Translations under genes and position numbers: made by a program | Shown here: piece by piece, positions 42,282 through 54,200 of the stretch | Position numbering within the stretch: position 1 is the first letter of the stretch | Layout: each line of letters starts with the position of its first letter | The notes under the pieces: model-generated | Told to the model about the DNA's origin: nothing | Database searches by the model: none | Seen by the model: only the letters and a program-made list of their open reading frames with translations | Source of the DNA: Dastarcus helophoroides | Taxonomy: Eukaryota > Arthropoda > Insecta > Coleoptera > Bothrideridae | DNA length: 64,000 nt | NCBI GenBank assembly: GCA_028583605.1 | Contig: CM053327.1 | Coordinates: forward strand, 40,943,559-41,007,558 | Reading direction: 5' to 3'

Positions 42282-43971
42282 CCTCCGCCGTTAGACAGGA
42301 AAATAATACTTGAGGATTGTTTTCCGATGGTTGCCGCGGGTTATCTTCTTTTTTCTCACTGAAGAGTTCTTGCAATGTTGCTTTAATTAATTTTCTGTAC
42401 TTAAAGATGATGACAATGGTTAGGACGATGCATAGGATAAGTAAACTGGTTAATACGAATGTTGAGGTTTCGTGATGCGGGTTTCGTAGTTTCATCGATG
42501 TCAGGTGGTTGAGTTGGTTTTCAATTTTCTTGATTTCATCCAGGTTGATTTGATTTAGAAGGATTGGTTCTATATGTTTTTCGGTAGTGGTGGTGTTGGT
42601 TAGCTTCAGGCTTGGTAAAAGGAAGGGTTCTCCTTTAATTGCGTCTTCTTCATTATTGAATAGAATGTCGTCGTTTTGTAGTCGACAGTGTCTCGGGATT
42701 TTAATGATACTTGGATTTTCTACTGATATGTAACCGTTGTTCTTGCAGATTTTTCTCAGTTTTACGGGGGTAATTGAAGGCAGTATTAATGCGTAATTGT
42801 GTGTTATTCTTGCGTAGATTGTACTTGTTAAGTAGACGGCTGTTGGGTGACATTTTTCGCTGTTTCCGTGTTGGATTATCGAAATGATGCAATCGTCGTT
42901 ATTAGGGGTCAATCCAGGAGAGCAAATATGGGTATTTTCGATGAAATGGCATCTTTCATTTTCATATTTATGGTATCGTGAACTGAGTATTAGGAAAGGT
43001 GATTTTGGGACAATAGTGAGATTGTTTTTGGGGATGGGGAACAAATGGTATATGTCGAAATTGTCGGAATGGAAAATAGGAACTTCTATTGCGAAAATAA
43101 TTTTGTTGTTGTGAACAGATACTTTCGCTTTAATAATTTTATAGTACGATATAGCATTTTCAAAGTTTGGAATTTTGTTGTTACCATATAATTTTTTAAC
43201 CTTTTGAATTATATTAATTAATTCGTTGTGAGGTATTACTGAATAGTGAATTACGTTAATTTTCGCAAATGTTATAGAATTTTCTATATTGTCTAAAAGA
43301 GAAATTAAATTTTGACAGTTTAGTATTATTTGATCTATTGTATTTTGTGCACGCATTAAGGCTGTTATGTCGTTAATCGATTGTGACATATTTTCCTGGA
43401 AATAGTTTAGTTTTAGTTCTATTAGTTTTTGATTTTCGTTAAGAGTCGTGATGGTACTATTGTAATTAGTGACTAAGTTTTTTGTTATAGATGTTTGTAA
43501 TTCTATTTGTTTGTTAAGAGAATCTTTATCGTCTGTCAGCAGTCTCAGTGCTTCATCGTATTTTCTACCATCCTCAGAATCAAGTGTGCCAAATAAAAAT
43601 TTTGATGTTTTACCAATGATATCAAATAGTCCACGTTTCTGTCGAAGGTGGGGTTTTAAATTGTTTAGTTTAATTTCAGATTGAATTATGAGATAGTGAG
43701 CATGTGCCATTAGATTTTTTAAAACGTTTGTATAGGTATTATTCGAATCTAAAGTTATATTTATTGCATTATAATATTCTATGGCGTTTTGTAGGAGTTT
43801 GATTAAGGGATCTATATCTACATAATGGATAAAGGTGTGTTTGTTTTGTACAACCTTACCTTTTCCAAGGTGAAAGGGAAGTATTTCGGATTTGATGGGG
43901 ATTATGTCTATGTCCGAACTTAGGGCAGGAGTTATTATGAAAATTGTGAATACTATGACTAAATTTTTCAT
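42271..43971 (-). CDS. env: Errantivirus env, copy 1
   Basis: 566-residue envelope-like fusion protein, intact. Same architecture as copy 2. Residue differences agree with copy 3 (for example ENAISYY, YISVEN, KATLQEL). The stop codon TAG at 42271-42273 lies in the 3' LTR. Confidence 0.9.
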   Translation of the reverse strand: MKNLVIVFTIFIITPALSSDIDIIPIKSEILPFHLGKGKVVQNKHTFIHYVDIDPLIKLLQNAIEYYNAINITLDSNNTYTNVLKNLMAHAHYLIIQSEIKLNNLKPHLRQKRGLFDIIGKTSKFLFGTLDSEDGRKYDEALRLLTDDKDSLNKQIELQTSITKNLVTNYNSTITTLNENQKLIELKLNYFQENMSQSINDITALMRAQNTIDQIILNCQNLISLLDNIENSITFAKINVIHYSVIPHNELINIIQKVKKLYGNNKIPNFENAISYYKIIKAKVSVHNNKIIFAIEVPIFHSDNFDIYHLFPIPKNNLTIVPKSPFLILSSRYHKYENERCHFIENTHICSPGLTPNNDDCIISIIQHGNSEKCHPTAVYLTSTIYARITHNYALILPSITPVKLRKICKNNGYISVENPSIIKIPRHCRLQNDDILFNNEEDAIKGEPFLLPSLKLTNTTTTEKHIEPILLNQINLDEIKKIENQLNHLTSMKLRNPHHETSTFVLTSLLILCIVLTIVIIFKYRKLIKATLQELFSEKKEDNPRQPSENNPQVLFSCLTAEELH

Positions 43972-43991
43972 CGTCTGTCCGTAAGGGATTG

Positions 43992-43994
43992 CCT
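43992..43994 (-). promoter_or_regulatory. env splice acceptor, copy 1
   Basis: TCTCCTTTCAG|GC on the minus strand, 21 nt before the env ATG, inside the end of pol. Equivalent sites are at about 51250-51252 and 58507-58509. Confidence 0.65.
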
Positions 43995-44005
43995 GAAAGG
44001 AGATT

Positions 44006-47000
44006 TTAAGTATGAGTATGGGGTTTCTTTATACATGATTTATGGTAGGTTCCGTGGTCAGTAATTAATTTCTCGTGATTGTCTGTTACGACTTTTGTTT
44101 CAAAGAATTTAGGTTTTGCCTTATTTCTTTCTTTACTTACTACATATGCACTGTCATCGGGATTAAAGTTATGGGGTTCTTGTCTGACTTCATTTAATCG
44201 ACTTATTATCTTTTCTTTCTTTTGGTGGGATTTATCCTTTATGGAATCATACAATGTTTTGGCAATTTCTTTATGCGTTTGGATATAATTAGAAACTATT
44301 TTATGATCAGAAAGTTCAAAAGGGGTATCTGCGTTTATGTGTCCTTTAATTACTTCAAATGGAGTGTAGCCTGTGACAGAATGAATTGCATTGTTATATC
44401 CTATAAGGGCATGGGTCATTAAAATTTTAGCGGGTTCATGGGGTTTTTCTAATTTTAAACATCGAATTTCTTCTCCTATTGTTGAATGAAATCTTTCAAC
44501 GGGGGAATTACTGTTCGAATTTTTTGGAGTGGTATAATGAAGTTCTATTTTGTGGAGTTTGCAAAAATCATTTAGGCAATTATTCTTAAATTCTCCGCCA
44601 CAATCTACCGTGATTTTTAGTGGTAATCCATGGTGGGTAATATAGATTAATAGACAGTCAATTATATTTATGGGGTTTTGAGATTCGATTGGATAAGCTT
44701 GGCCATATCGGGAAAAAGAGTCTAAGACCGTTAAGAAGGTATGGTTCAAAATTTTGAAGGTGTCTAAATGTATATGTTCAAAGGGTTTACTAGCGGTTGG
44801 CGTTAAGTTAAATTTGAGAGTTGGGGGGTTTCTGTCATATTTGGCTGTTTGGCAAATTTTGCAATTGTTCACGTAGTTTGTTATATCTTTCGACATGTTG
44901 GGCCAGTAATAATTTTTTGAAAGAGAGGCGTTCATTTCGTTTATACCTTTATGGACTGTTTTACCAATGTGATAGTATTCTAATTTTAACTTTTGATCGT
45001 CGGAGGTTATAACGTCTTCTAAAAATCTAGTGGTTCTTGTTAGTTTAAATGCAGCGTTCTTAAAAAATGATTGTATTATATTTGAAAATATTTGGCTATT
45101 GTTATGTTGCTTGAAGTATATTGCGTATGATTGGTTCAGGACAAAATAATTTTTTATAGCTTCTAGTAAATGTGTTTCGAAATTAATTGAGGGGAGGTTC
45201 ATGGTAATTCGGGTTTTGTCAAAAAATTTTTCAATATCGATTTTAGGTTTGTTTAAGCCATCTTTGGTGCAATTTATGGCGACTTGACGTTTAAAGAAGT
45301 TAAGGGGCTTTTCTGTGATCGGCATCTCTAGGATCGGGTTTTCTATCGCGGAATGGACGGTTTCGTTATCGGTGGGTTCAGGAGGTCTTATTTGGATATT
45401 TGATATTATTTTAACTTTGGGTTCTTTTATGTTTTCCGAAGGATTAGGGAGATCGAAGGGAGATAATTCAGGTTCAATTAGGTATTCATTGATTAATTCG
45501 TTAATGTCGTCCGTGTTTACGTGAAGGGATGAGGTTTCTAAGTCGTCAATGGCGTTAATTTCTACGCGGGAAAGTGCGTCGGCATTTGTGTTTAGTTTTC
45601 CTTTTTTATAGCAGATTTCGTAATCAAACTCTTCTAATTTTAGGCGCCATCTTACAAGACGCGAGTTTGGTTCTTTTAGATTAAATAACCACTGAAGGGG
45701 TTTATGGTCTGTAATAATTTTGAATTTTCTTCCGAACAAATAGGGTCTAAAATACTTAGTTGCCCAAACAACTGCAAGTAATTCTTTTTCTATCGTACTG
45801 TAATTGGTTTCGGCTTGATTAAGTGTACGTGAAGCGTACGCTACTGGTAAGTCATTTTTAGAATGGGTTTGGGATAAAACCGCTCCTATTGCAAAATTCG
45901 AAGCATCGGTTGTGAGGGTAAAAGGTTTATTGAAATCAGGGTATTGAAGAATGGGTTCATTGCATAGAAGATTTTTACATCTTTGGAATGCGTGAATGAA
46001 TTCGGGGGTGTGTTCAATTTTTTCTCCTTTTCTTAAACATTTGGTCAGGGGTTTTGTGATTTTAGCGAAGTTTTTTATGAATCTACGATAATAGCCTAGA
46101 AGTCCTAAGAAAGATTTAATCTCTTTGGCTGTTTTGGGAATCGGGAAATTTTTTATCGCTTTAATTTTGTTTGGGTTTGGCTTAATGCCATCAGGAGTTA
46201 CAATATGACCTAAAAACTCTACTTCTTTGCGAAGGAATTCAGATTTGTCGATTTGGATTTTGAAACGGGATTCTCTAAGTCTTTGGAAAATTTGCTTTAA
46301 ACTTGAGATGTGTTCTTGAAGGGAAGTGGAAAATATAATTATATCATCCATGTATACAAGGCATATTTTTCCTTGTAAATCTTTGAGAACTTCATCCATA
46401 ACACGCTGGAAAGTGGACGGGGCGTTTTTTAGACCGAAGGGCATACGCACATATTCGTAGTGCCCATTTTCTACTGTGAAGGCAGTCTTTTCGACTGAAT
46501 CGGGGTGCATCTCGATCTGGTGAAACCCAGAAGCAAGGTCAAGGGTACTGAAATACTGACATTTTCCTAATTTATCTAAGATATCAGTGATGTTGGGGAT
46601 AGGGTAACGATCGTCTATGGTTTTTTTCGTTGATTTTCCTGTAGTCTACGACAATCCTCCATTTTTGGATGCCGCTAGCGTCTTGTTTCTTTGGAACTAT
46701 CCAAATTGGTGAACTCCAGGGACTTTGTGAAGGGCGAATTATACCGTCTTCTAACATCTTTGTGATTTGTCGTTGGACTTCGTTTTTGTGGATAAATGGG
46801 TAACGATAGGAACGTGTATGTATTGGGATATCGTTTGCGGTTTTAATTTCATGCTTTATTTTGCTCGTAAAAGACAGTTTTTGGTTATCTGTATGAAAAA
46901 TGTCTGAATATTGTTTACAGAGAGAAGTAATTGCTTTTTTCTCTTCCAAATTCAAATGTTGTGTTCTTATTAGGTTTTCAATTTTGTTCGAATGGTCTAT

Positions 47001-47693
47001 TTTAGGTTCTGGCAAAAAATGTTCTATATTAAAAATGTTAAAATTATCTCCTATACTTTCATCGAAAGATTTGACTTTTAAGGATTCGTTCAGAGTTACA
47101 GTTACTCTTTGGTCAGAGTTATTGTGGATTTCGATAAATGCGGACCAATTGTTAGCATTGGTTAACATTTCAGGGATATATAACTTTTCTATAAATTGTT
47201 CTGGAACAATAACGTCGCCGCTTTCAATGTTAACAGGGACCTTTAGCTTACATATTTCATGAGAATCTACACTAAACGTAACGCTTTTGCTATTTTGATT
47301 TCTATACTTAAAAGGGATTCTTATTCTATCATTAACAAGTTGTCTATTAACTAAATCTATGCTAAATTTCATGTCTAACAATTCTTTTAAACCTATCACT
47401 CCGTCAAAATAGTCATGGAAGTCACAGAGGAGGAAATTAATTTCTTTTGCGGTTTTGAATTCGGGAAATGCTGGTATGTTGGCTTTGAATTTCAGTTCCT
47501 TTTCACCAGTGGCTGTTTTAATCGTAAAATTTTCTCTATAAATACTTGAGGGGAAGAATTTTTCTGCGATGCCGGGGCGAATTATAGATGAGTGACATCC
47601 TGTGTCGATGAGTAGTTTTATCGGCGGGTGGTTTATTTCAATGTAAGGAAGGGCATTATATGAGTTTGAAGTGTTTATTTCACAGATTATGTT
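44006..47693 (-). pseudogene. pol: Errantivirus pol, copy 1, single frameshift
   Basis: Same protein as in copy 2 but with seven T instead of six at 46621-46627 (plus strand). This shifts the frame inside the reverse transcriptase, just after VVDYRKINEK. The remaining parts are open: protease and RT start from 47693 down to about 46600, then RT fingers/palm through integrase from 46510 to 44006. The rest of the copy looks functional, so it may be a sequencing error or one recent mutation. Confidence 0.88.
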
Positions 47694-48916
47694 TTGCGGG
47701 TTTCTGATGGGACATGATGAAAATTTTGTTGAGAATTTTGGGTGGAATCGAATGCTTCGCTTTCGATTTCATTATCATATTCTTCGTGAACGGGGTTGGC
47801 ATTTTCGTAACTGAAGTTTTGTGATTGGTTTTGGGAGAATTCGTCGTCTTCCTCTAATGGGGTTTCTATTAATTGGAATTCTTCAAAGGGGAATTTTTGT
47901 TGATTTGTTGGGCGAAAGCGATTTGACGGATTATAGGAAGTAGTGGACATTTTTTCATTATAGTAGCGGTTATTGAAACCTTTATTGAATGAGCTAGAAT
48001 TTCTTGATGTGGTGGACATGGGTTCCGGTTTGTTTTCGGGAACGCGACCTGTAGGTTTAAAAACATTTTTGGGTGTGCCAAATACCTGGGAATTGGTGAA
48101 AAATTTTTGCGGGGGTCGTTGAATGGGACGAATGTCAATCGGTTGACTGGGGAAAGACATATTGCTTTGATGATGGTAGTTTTGTTGCGGGTTTTGTGCA
48201 TAATAAAAGGGTTGTTGATGATGATATTGTGGCTGGAATTGCTGAGGAGAATATCTGTGATTTTGGTTATTTCTTTGGTTGCGATTATGCTGTGAAAGAT
48301 TTTGGGGTCTATTGGGACCGGAGTTATTCGCATTCTGTATGTATCTAAAATTTTCTTCCTCTATAACATATGACATTGCTATTTCTAGTGATGGAGGGTT
48401 TCTTAATCTTACAAGCGTTTGCAAATTTCCTGTGAGCCCTCTGATAAATGCTCTAAGTGCGATATTGTCGTATTGTTTACTATGAATAATTTTGGCTTGT
48501 TCCGACATTTCTAAAGGAGTGGCAGATTTTACTTTGGCATGTAGTCTGCTTTTAACGATTTGGATTCTCTTCCCGAAATCGAGAGGAGTTTCGTTTTTAT
48601 GTGGCTGAACGTTAAAGAGATCTTGCTCGAGGCATTCTAAGTTTCGTTGGTCTCCAAAATTTAGTCTAAGGGCTTCTTTTAAAGCTGCCCAAGAATTTAT
48701 TTCATTTCTACAACCTATTATAATTTGTGCTCGGTCTTTTAGCTTCCCAATAACAACTCTTAACAGATAGCTTTGCATATCTGATGCTGGAAATTTTATA
48801 AATAAATATTCGCACGCGTTTATGAAAATTTCTAAAGTATTTTCGTCTCCATCATAATATGGGACGGTGTCAATTAGCAATCTTAATAAAGAAATATTTT
48901 GTTCAACGTTTGTCAT
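47687..48916 (-). CDS. gag: Errantivirus gag, copy 1
   Basis: 409-residue capsid precursor, intact and identical in architecture to copy 2. pol overlaps its last codons in the -1 frame. Confidence 0.88.
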   Translation of the reverse strand: MTNVEQNISLLRLLIDTVPYYDGDENTLEIFINACEYLFIKFPASDMQSYLLRVVIGKLKDRAQIIIGCRNEINSWAALKEALRLNFGDQRNLECLEQDLFNVQPHKNETPLDFGKRIQIVKSRLHAKVKSATPLEMSEQAKIIHSKQYDNIALRAFIRGLTGNLQTLVRLRNPPSLEIAMSYVIEEENFRYIQNANNSGPNRPQNLSQHNRNQRNNQNHRYSPQQFQPQYHHQQPFYYAQNPQQNYHHQSNMSFPSQPIDIRPIQRPPQKFFTNSQVFGTPKNVFKPTGRVPENKPEPMSTTSRNSSSFNKGFNNRYYNEKMSTTSYNPSNRFRPTNQQKFPFEEFQLIETPLEEDDEFSQNQSQNFSYENANPVHEEYDNEIESEAFDSTQNSQQNFHHVPSETRKT

Positions 48917-49204
48917 TGTTAAAAATTATATGTATATGGTATATTATATAAGAATAATGAAATTATCTGTTGTTAAACAACAAAAAATGATATTTAAACA
49001 AAAATAGGGAAAGACGGGATACTCAAGTTCACTAACCTGGTATTGCCGGTCGTCTCTGCTTCCTTCTGGTCTGGAGCCGTTGAAGAGGGTGCCCAATGCA
49101 CTTGGAGAATGGTTCTTGATGATCAAGGAATTAAAATTCCAAATCGCGGGTTTTTGCTCGATGCACTATTTTTCGCAATTTCATCAATCCGTACGACTGC
49201 GCCA
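48917..49204 (-). promoter_or_regulatory. Leader and primer site, copy 1
   Basis: The primer site TGGCGCAGTCGTACGGAT (49204-49187) directly follows LTR 2. Its first 11 bases are complementary to the 3' end of insect tRNA-Ser. The leader contains a consensus splice donor CAG|GTTAGT (intron from 49036) suited to making the spliced env mRNA. Confidence 0.75.
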
Positions 49205-49539
49205 ATTATATTTAATTATTCGACACCAGACTTTTTAAAAAGAATTTTATTTTAAGTTGAAATTACAACTGATCACTAAGTAGAAAGATACTATTATAAT
49301 ACTATGTTCTACAACAATGATACTGATCTTGAGCGTCCTTTTGCTTATATAGGGTGGTGGTCTCTTGGGTGGTGTTTCTTAGGGATGCGAATGTTGGCTT
49401 GTCAAACATTCGCTATTTGGTGCTAAAATGGTGCATCCGCGACGGATGTTTGCAGGTTTTGATAATTCGGGGTGGTCGCTGGACGATTTCCGTTTGGTTT
49501 ATTAATCATTGGGATTTGTATGTACATGCTAATGTAACT
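49205..49539 (-). repeat. Errantivirus LTR 2 (shared)
   Basis: Serves both as the 5' LTR of copy 1 and the 3' LTR of copy 2. TATATAAG at 49351-49344, AATAAA at 49251-49246. Confidence 0.88.
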
Positions 49540-51229
49540 CCTCCGCCGTTAGACAGGAAAATAATACTTGAGGATTGTTTTCCGATGGTTGCCGCGGGTT
49601 ATCTTCTTTTTTCTCACTGAAGAGTTCTTGAAATGTTGCTTTAATTAATTTTCTGTACTTAAAGATGATGACAATGGTTAGGACGATGCATAGGATAAGT
49701 AAACTGGTTAATACGAATGTTGAGGTTTCGTGATGCGGGTTTCGTAGTTTCATCGATGTCAGGTGGTTGAGTTGGTTTTCAATTTTCTTGATTTCATCCA
49801 AGTTGATTTGATTTAGAAGGATTGGTTCTATATGTTTTTCGGTAGTGGTGGTGTTGGTTAGCTTCAGGCTTGGTAAAAGGAAGGGTTCTCCTTTAATTGC
49901 GTCTTCTTCATTATTGAATAGAATGTCGTCGTTTTGTAGTCGACAGTGTCTCGGGATTTTAATGATACTTGGATTTTCTATTGATATGTAACCGTTGTTC
50001 TTGCAGATTTTTCTCAGTTTTACGGGGGTAATTGAAGGCAGTATTAATGCGTAATTGTGTGTTATTCTTGCGTAAATTGTACTTGTTAAGTAGACGGCTG
50101 TTGGGTGACATTTTTCGCTGTTTCCGTGTTGGATTATCGAAATGATGCAATCGTCGTTATTAGGGGTCAATCCAGGAGAGCAAATATGGGTATTTTCGAT
50201 GAAATGGCATCTTTCATTTTCATATTTATGGTATCGTGAACTGAGTATTAGGAAAGGTGATTTTGGGACAATAGTGAGATTGTTTTTGGGGATGGGGAAC
50301 AAATGGTATATGTCGAAATTGTCGGAATGGAAAATAGGAACTTCTATTGCAAAAATAATTTTGTTGTTGTGAACAGATACTTTCGCTTTAATAATCTTAT
50401 AGTAGGATAGAGCATTTTCAAAGTTTGGAATTTTGTTGTTACCATATAATTTTTTAACCTTTTGAATTATATTAATTAATTCGTTGTGAGGTATTACTGA
50501 ATAGTGAATTACGTTAATTTTCGCAAATGTTATAGAATTTTCAATATTGTCTAAAAGAGAAATTAAATTTTGACAGTTTAGTATTATTTGATCTATTGTA
50601 TTTTGTGCACGCATTAAGGCTGTTATGTCGTTAATCGATTGTGACATATTTTCCTGGAAATAGTTTAGTTTTAGTTCTATTAGTTTTTGATTTTCGTTAA
50701 GAGTCGTGATGGTACTATTGTAATTAGTGACTAAGTTTTTTGTTATAGATGTTTGTAATTCTATTTGTTTGTTAAGAGAATCTTTATCGTCTGTCAGCAG
50801 TCTCAGTGCTTCATCGTATTTTCTACCATCCTCAGAATCAAGTGTGCCAAATAAAAATTTTGATGTTTTACCAATGATATCAAATAGTCCACGTTTCTGT
50901 CGAAGGTGGGGTTTTAAATTGTTTAGTTTAATTTCAGATTGAATTATGAGATAGTGAGCATGTGCCATTAGATTTTTTAAAACGTTTGTATAGGTATTAT
51001 TCGAATCTAAAGTTATATTTATTGCATTATAATATTCTATGGCGTTTTGTAGGAGTTTGATTAAGGGATCTATATCTACATAATGGATAAAGGTGTGTTT
51101 GTTTTGTACAACCTTACCTTTTCCAAGGTGAAAGGGAAGTATTTCGGATTTGATGGGGATTATGTCTATGTCCGAACTTAGGGCAGGAGTTATTATGAAA
51201 ATTGTGAATACTATGACTAAATTTTTCAT
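49529..51229 (-). CDS. env: Errantivirus env, copy 2 (reference copy)
   Basis: 566-residue envelope-like glycoprotein of the F-protein type known from errantiviruses and baculoviruses. It would mediate membrane fusion if made. Visible parts are a signal peptide (residues 1-19, hydrophobic, ending ALSS), a furin-type site RQKR at residues 110-113 followed by the fusion-peptide region GLFDIIGKTSKFLFG, a coiled-coil-prone stretch, several N-glycosylation sequons, and a transmembrane helix near residues 505-526 with a short charged tail. The start lies 35 nt beyond the pol stop and needs splicing. Residue differences from copies 1 and 3 include ENALSYY, YISIEN and KATFQEL. The frame is complete. 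Confidence 0.9.
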   Translation of the reverse strand: MKNLVIVFTIFIITPALSSDIDIIPIKSEILPFHLGKGKVVQNKHTFIHYVDIDPLIKLLQNAIEYYNAINITLDSNNTYTNVLKNLMAHAHYLIIQSEIKLNNLKPHLRQKRGLFDIIGKTSKFLFGTLDSEDGRKYDEALRLLTDDKDSLNKQIELQTSITKNLVTNYNSTITTLNENQKLIELKLNYFQENMSQSINDITALMRAQNTIDQIILNCQNLISLLDNIENSITFAKINVIHYSVIPHNELINIIQKVKKLYGNNKIPNFENALSYYKIIKAKVSVHNNKIIFAIEVPIFHSDNFDIYHLFPIPKNNLTIVPKSPFLILSSRYHKYENERCHFIENTHICSPGLTPNNDDCIISIIQHGNSEKCHPTAVYLTSTIYARITHNYALILPSITPVKLRKICKNNGYISIENPSIIKIPRHCRLQNDDILFNNEEDAIKGEPFLLPSLKLTNTTTTEKHIEPILLNQINLDEIKKIENQLNHLTSMKLRNPHHETSTFVLTSLLILCIVLTIVIIFKYRKLIKATFQELFSEKKEDNPRQPSENNPQVLFSCLTAEELH

Positions 51230-51263
51230 CGTCTGTCCGTAAGGGATTGCCTGAAAGGAGATT

Positions 51264-54200
51264 TTAAGTATGAGTATGGGGTTTCTTTATACATGATTTA
51301 TGGTAGGTTCCGTGGTCAGTAATTAATTTCTCGTGATTGTCTGTTACGACTTTTGTTTCAAAGAATTTAGGTTTTGCCTTATTTCTTTCTTTACTTACTA
51401 CATATGCACTGTCATCGGGATTAAAGTTATGGGGTTCTTGTCTGACTTCATTTAATCGACTTATTATCTTTTCTTTCTTTTGGTGGGATTTATCCTTTAT
51501 GGAATTATACAATGTTTTGGCAATTTCTTTATGCGTTTGGATATAATTTGAAACTATTTTATGATCAGAAAGTTCAAAAGGGGTATCTGCGTTTATGTGT
51601 CCTTTAATTACTTCAAATGGAGTGTAGCCTGTGACAGAATGAATTGCATTGTTATATCCTATAAGGGCATGGGTCATTAAAATTTTAGCGGGTTCATGGG
51701 GTTTTTCTAATTTTAAACATCGAATTTCTTCTCCTATTGTTGAATGAAATCTTTCAACGGGGGAATTACTGTTCGAATTTTTTGGAGTGGTATAATGAAG
51801 TTCTATTTTGTGGAGTTTGCAAAAATCATTTAGGCAATTATTCTTAAATTCTCCGCCACAATCTACCGTGATTTTTAGTGGTAATCCATGGTGGGTAATA
51901 TAGATTAATAGACAGTCAATTATATTTATGGGGTTTTGAGATTCGATTGGATAAGCTTGGCCATATCGGGAAAAAGAGTCTAAGACCGTTAAGAAGGTAT
52001 GGTTCAAAATTTTGAAGGTGTCTAAATGTATATGTTCAAAGGGTTTACTAGCGGTTGGCGTTAAGTTAAATTTGAGAGTTGGGGGGTTTCTGTCATATTT
52101 GGCTGTTTGGCAAATTTTGCAATTGTTCACGTAGTTTGTTATATCTTTCGACATGTTGGGCCAGTAATAATTTTTTGAAAGAGAGGCGTTCATTTCGTTT
52201 ATACCTTTATGGACTGTTTTACCAATGTGATAGTATTCTAATTTTAACTTTTGATCGTCGGAGGTTATAACGTCTTCTAAAAATCTAGTGGTTCTTGTTA
52301 GTTTAAATGCAGCGTTCTTAAAAAATGATTGTATTATATTTGAAAATATTTGGCTATTGTTATGTTGCTTGAAGTATATTGCGTATGATTGATTCAGGAC
52401 AAAATAATTTTTTATAGCTTCTAGTAAATGTGTTTCGAAATTAATTGAGGGGAGGTTCATGGTAATTCGGGTTTTGTCAAAAAATTTTTCAATATCGATT
52501 TTAGGTTTGTTTAAGCCATCTTTGGTGCAATTTATGACGACTTGACGTTTAAAGAAGTTAAGGGGCTTTTCTGTGATCGGCATCTCTAGGATCGGGTTTT
52601 CTATCGCGGAATGGACGGTTTCGTTATCGGTGGGTTCAGGAGGTCTTATTTGGATATTTGATATTATTTTAACTTTGGGTTCTTTTATGTTTTCCGAAGG
52701 ATTAGGGAGATCGAAGGGAGATAATTCAGGTTCAATTAGGTATTCATTGATTAATTCATTAATGTCGTCCGTGTTTACGTGAAGGGATGAGGTTTCTAAG
52801 TCGTCAATGGCGTTAATTTCTACGCGGGAAAGTGCGTCGGCATTTGTGTTTAGTTTTCCTTTTTTATAGCAGATTTCGTAATCAAACTCTTCTAATTTTA
52901 GGCGCCATCTTACAAGACGCGAGTTTGGTTCTTTTAGATTAAATAACCACTGAAGGGGTTTATGGTCTGTAATAATTTTGAATTTTCTTCCGAACAAATA
53001 GGGTCTAAAATACTTAGTTGCCCAAACAACTGCAAGTAATTCTTTTTCTATCGTACTGTAATTGGTTTCGGCTTGATTAAGTGTACGTGAAGCGTACGCT
53101 ACTGGTAAGTCATTTTTAGAATGGGTTTGAGATAAAACCGCTCCTATTGCAAAATTTGAAGCATCGGTTGTGAGGGTAAAAGGTTTATTGAAATCGGGGT
53201 ATTGAAGAATGGGTTCGTTGCATAGAAGATTTTTACATCTTTGGAATGCGTGAATGAATTCGGGGGTGTGTTCAATTTTTTCTCCTTTTCTTAAACATTT
53301 GGTCAGGGGTTTTGTGATTTTAGCGAAGTTTTTTATGAATCTGCGATAATAGCCTAGAAGTCCTAGGAAAGATTTAATCTCTTTGGCTGTTTTGGGAATC
53401 GGGAAATTTTTTATCGCTTTAATTTTGTTTGGGTTTGGCTTAATGCCATCAGGAGTTACAATATGACCTAAAAACTCTACTTCTTTGCGAAGGAATTCAG
53501 ATTTGTCGATTTGGATTTTGAAACGGGATTCTCTAAGTCTTTGGAAAATTTGCTTTAAACTTGAGATGTGTTCTTGAAGGGAAGTGGAAAATATAATTAT
53601 ATCATCCATGTATACAAGGCATATTTTTCCTTGTAAATCTTTGAGAACTTCATCCATAACACGCTGGAAAGTGGACGGGGCGTTTTTTAGACCGAAGGGC
53701 ATACGCACATATTCGTAGTGCCCATTTTCTACTGTGAAGGCAGTCTTTTCGACTGAATCGGGGTGCATCTCGATCTGGTGAAACCCAGAAGCAAGGTCAA
53801 GGGTACTGAAATACTGACATTTTCCTAATTTATCTAAGATATCAGTGATGTTGGGGATAGGGTAACGATCGTCTATGGTTTTTTCGTTGATTTTCCTGTA
53901 GTCTACGACAATCCTCCATTTTTGGATGCCGCTAGCGTCTTGTTTCTTTGGAACTATCCAAATTGGTGAACTCCAGGGACTTTGTGAAGGGCGAATTATA
54001 CCGTCTTCTAACATCTTTGTGATTTGTCGTTGGACTTCGTTTTTGTGGATAAATGGGTAACGATAGGAACGTGTATGTATTGGGATATCGTTTGCGGTTT
54101 TAATTTCGTGCTTTATTTTGCTCGTAAAAGACAGTTTTTGGTTATCTGTATGAAAAATGTCTGAATATTGTTTACAGAGAGAAGTAATTGCTTTTTTCTC

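Noticed and set aside
42096..42362. Plus-strand 88-codon frame repeated in each LTR/env 3' end
   Set aside because: Antisense shadow over the LTR and env end; repeated only because the provirus is.
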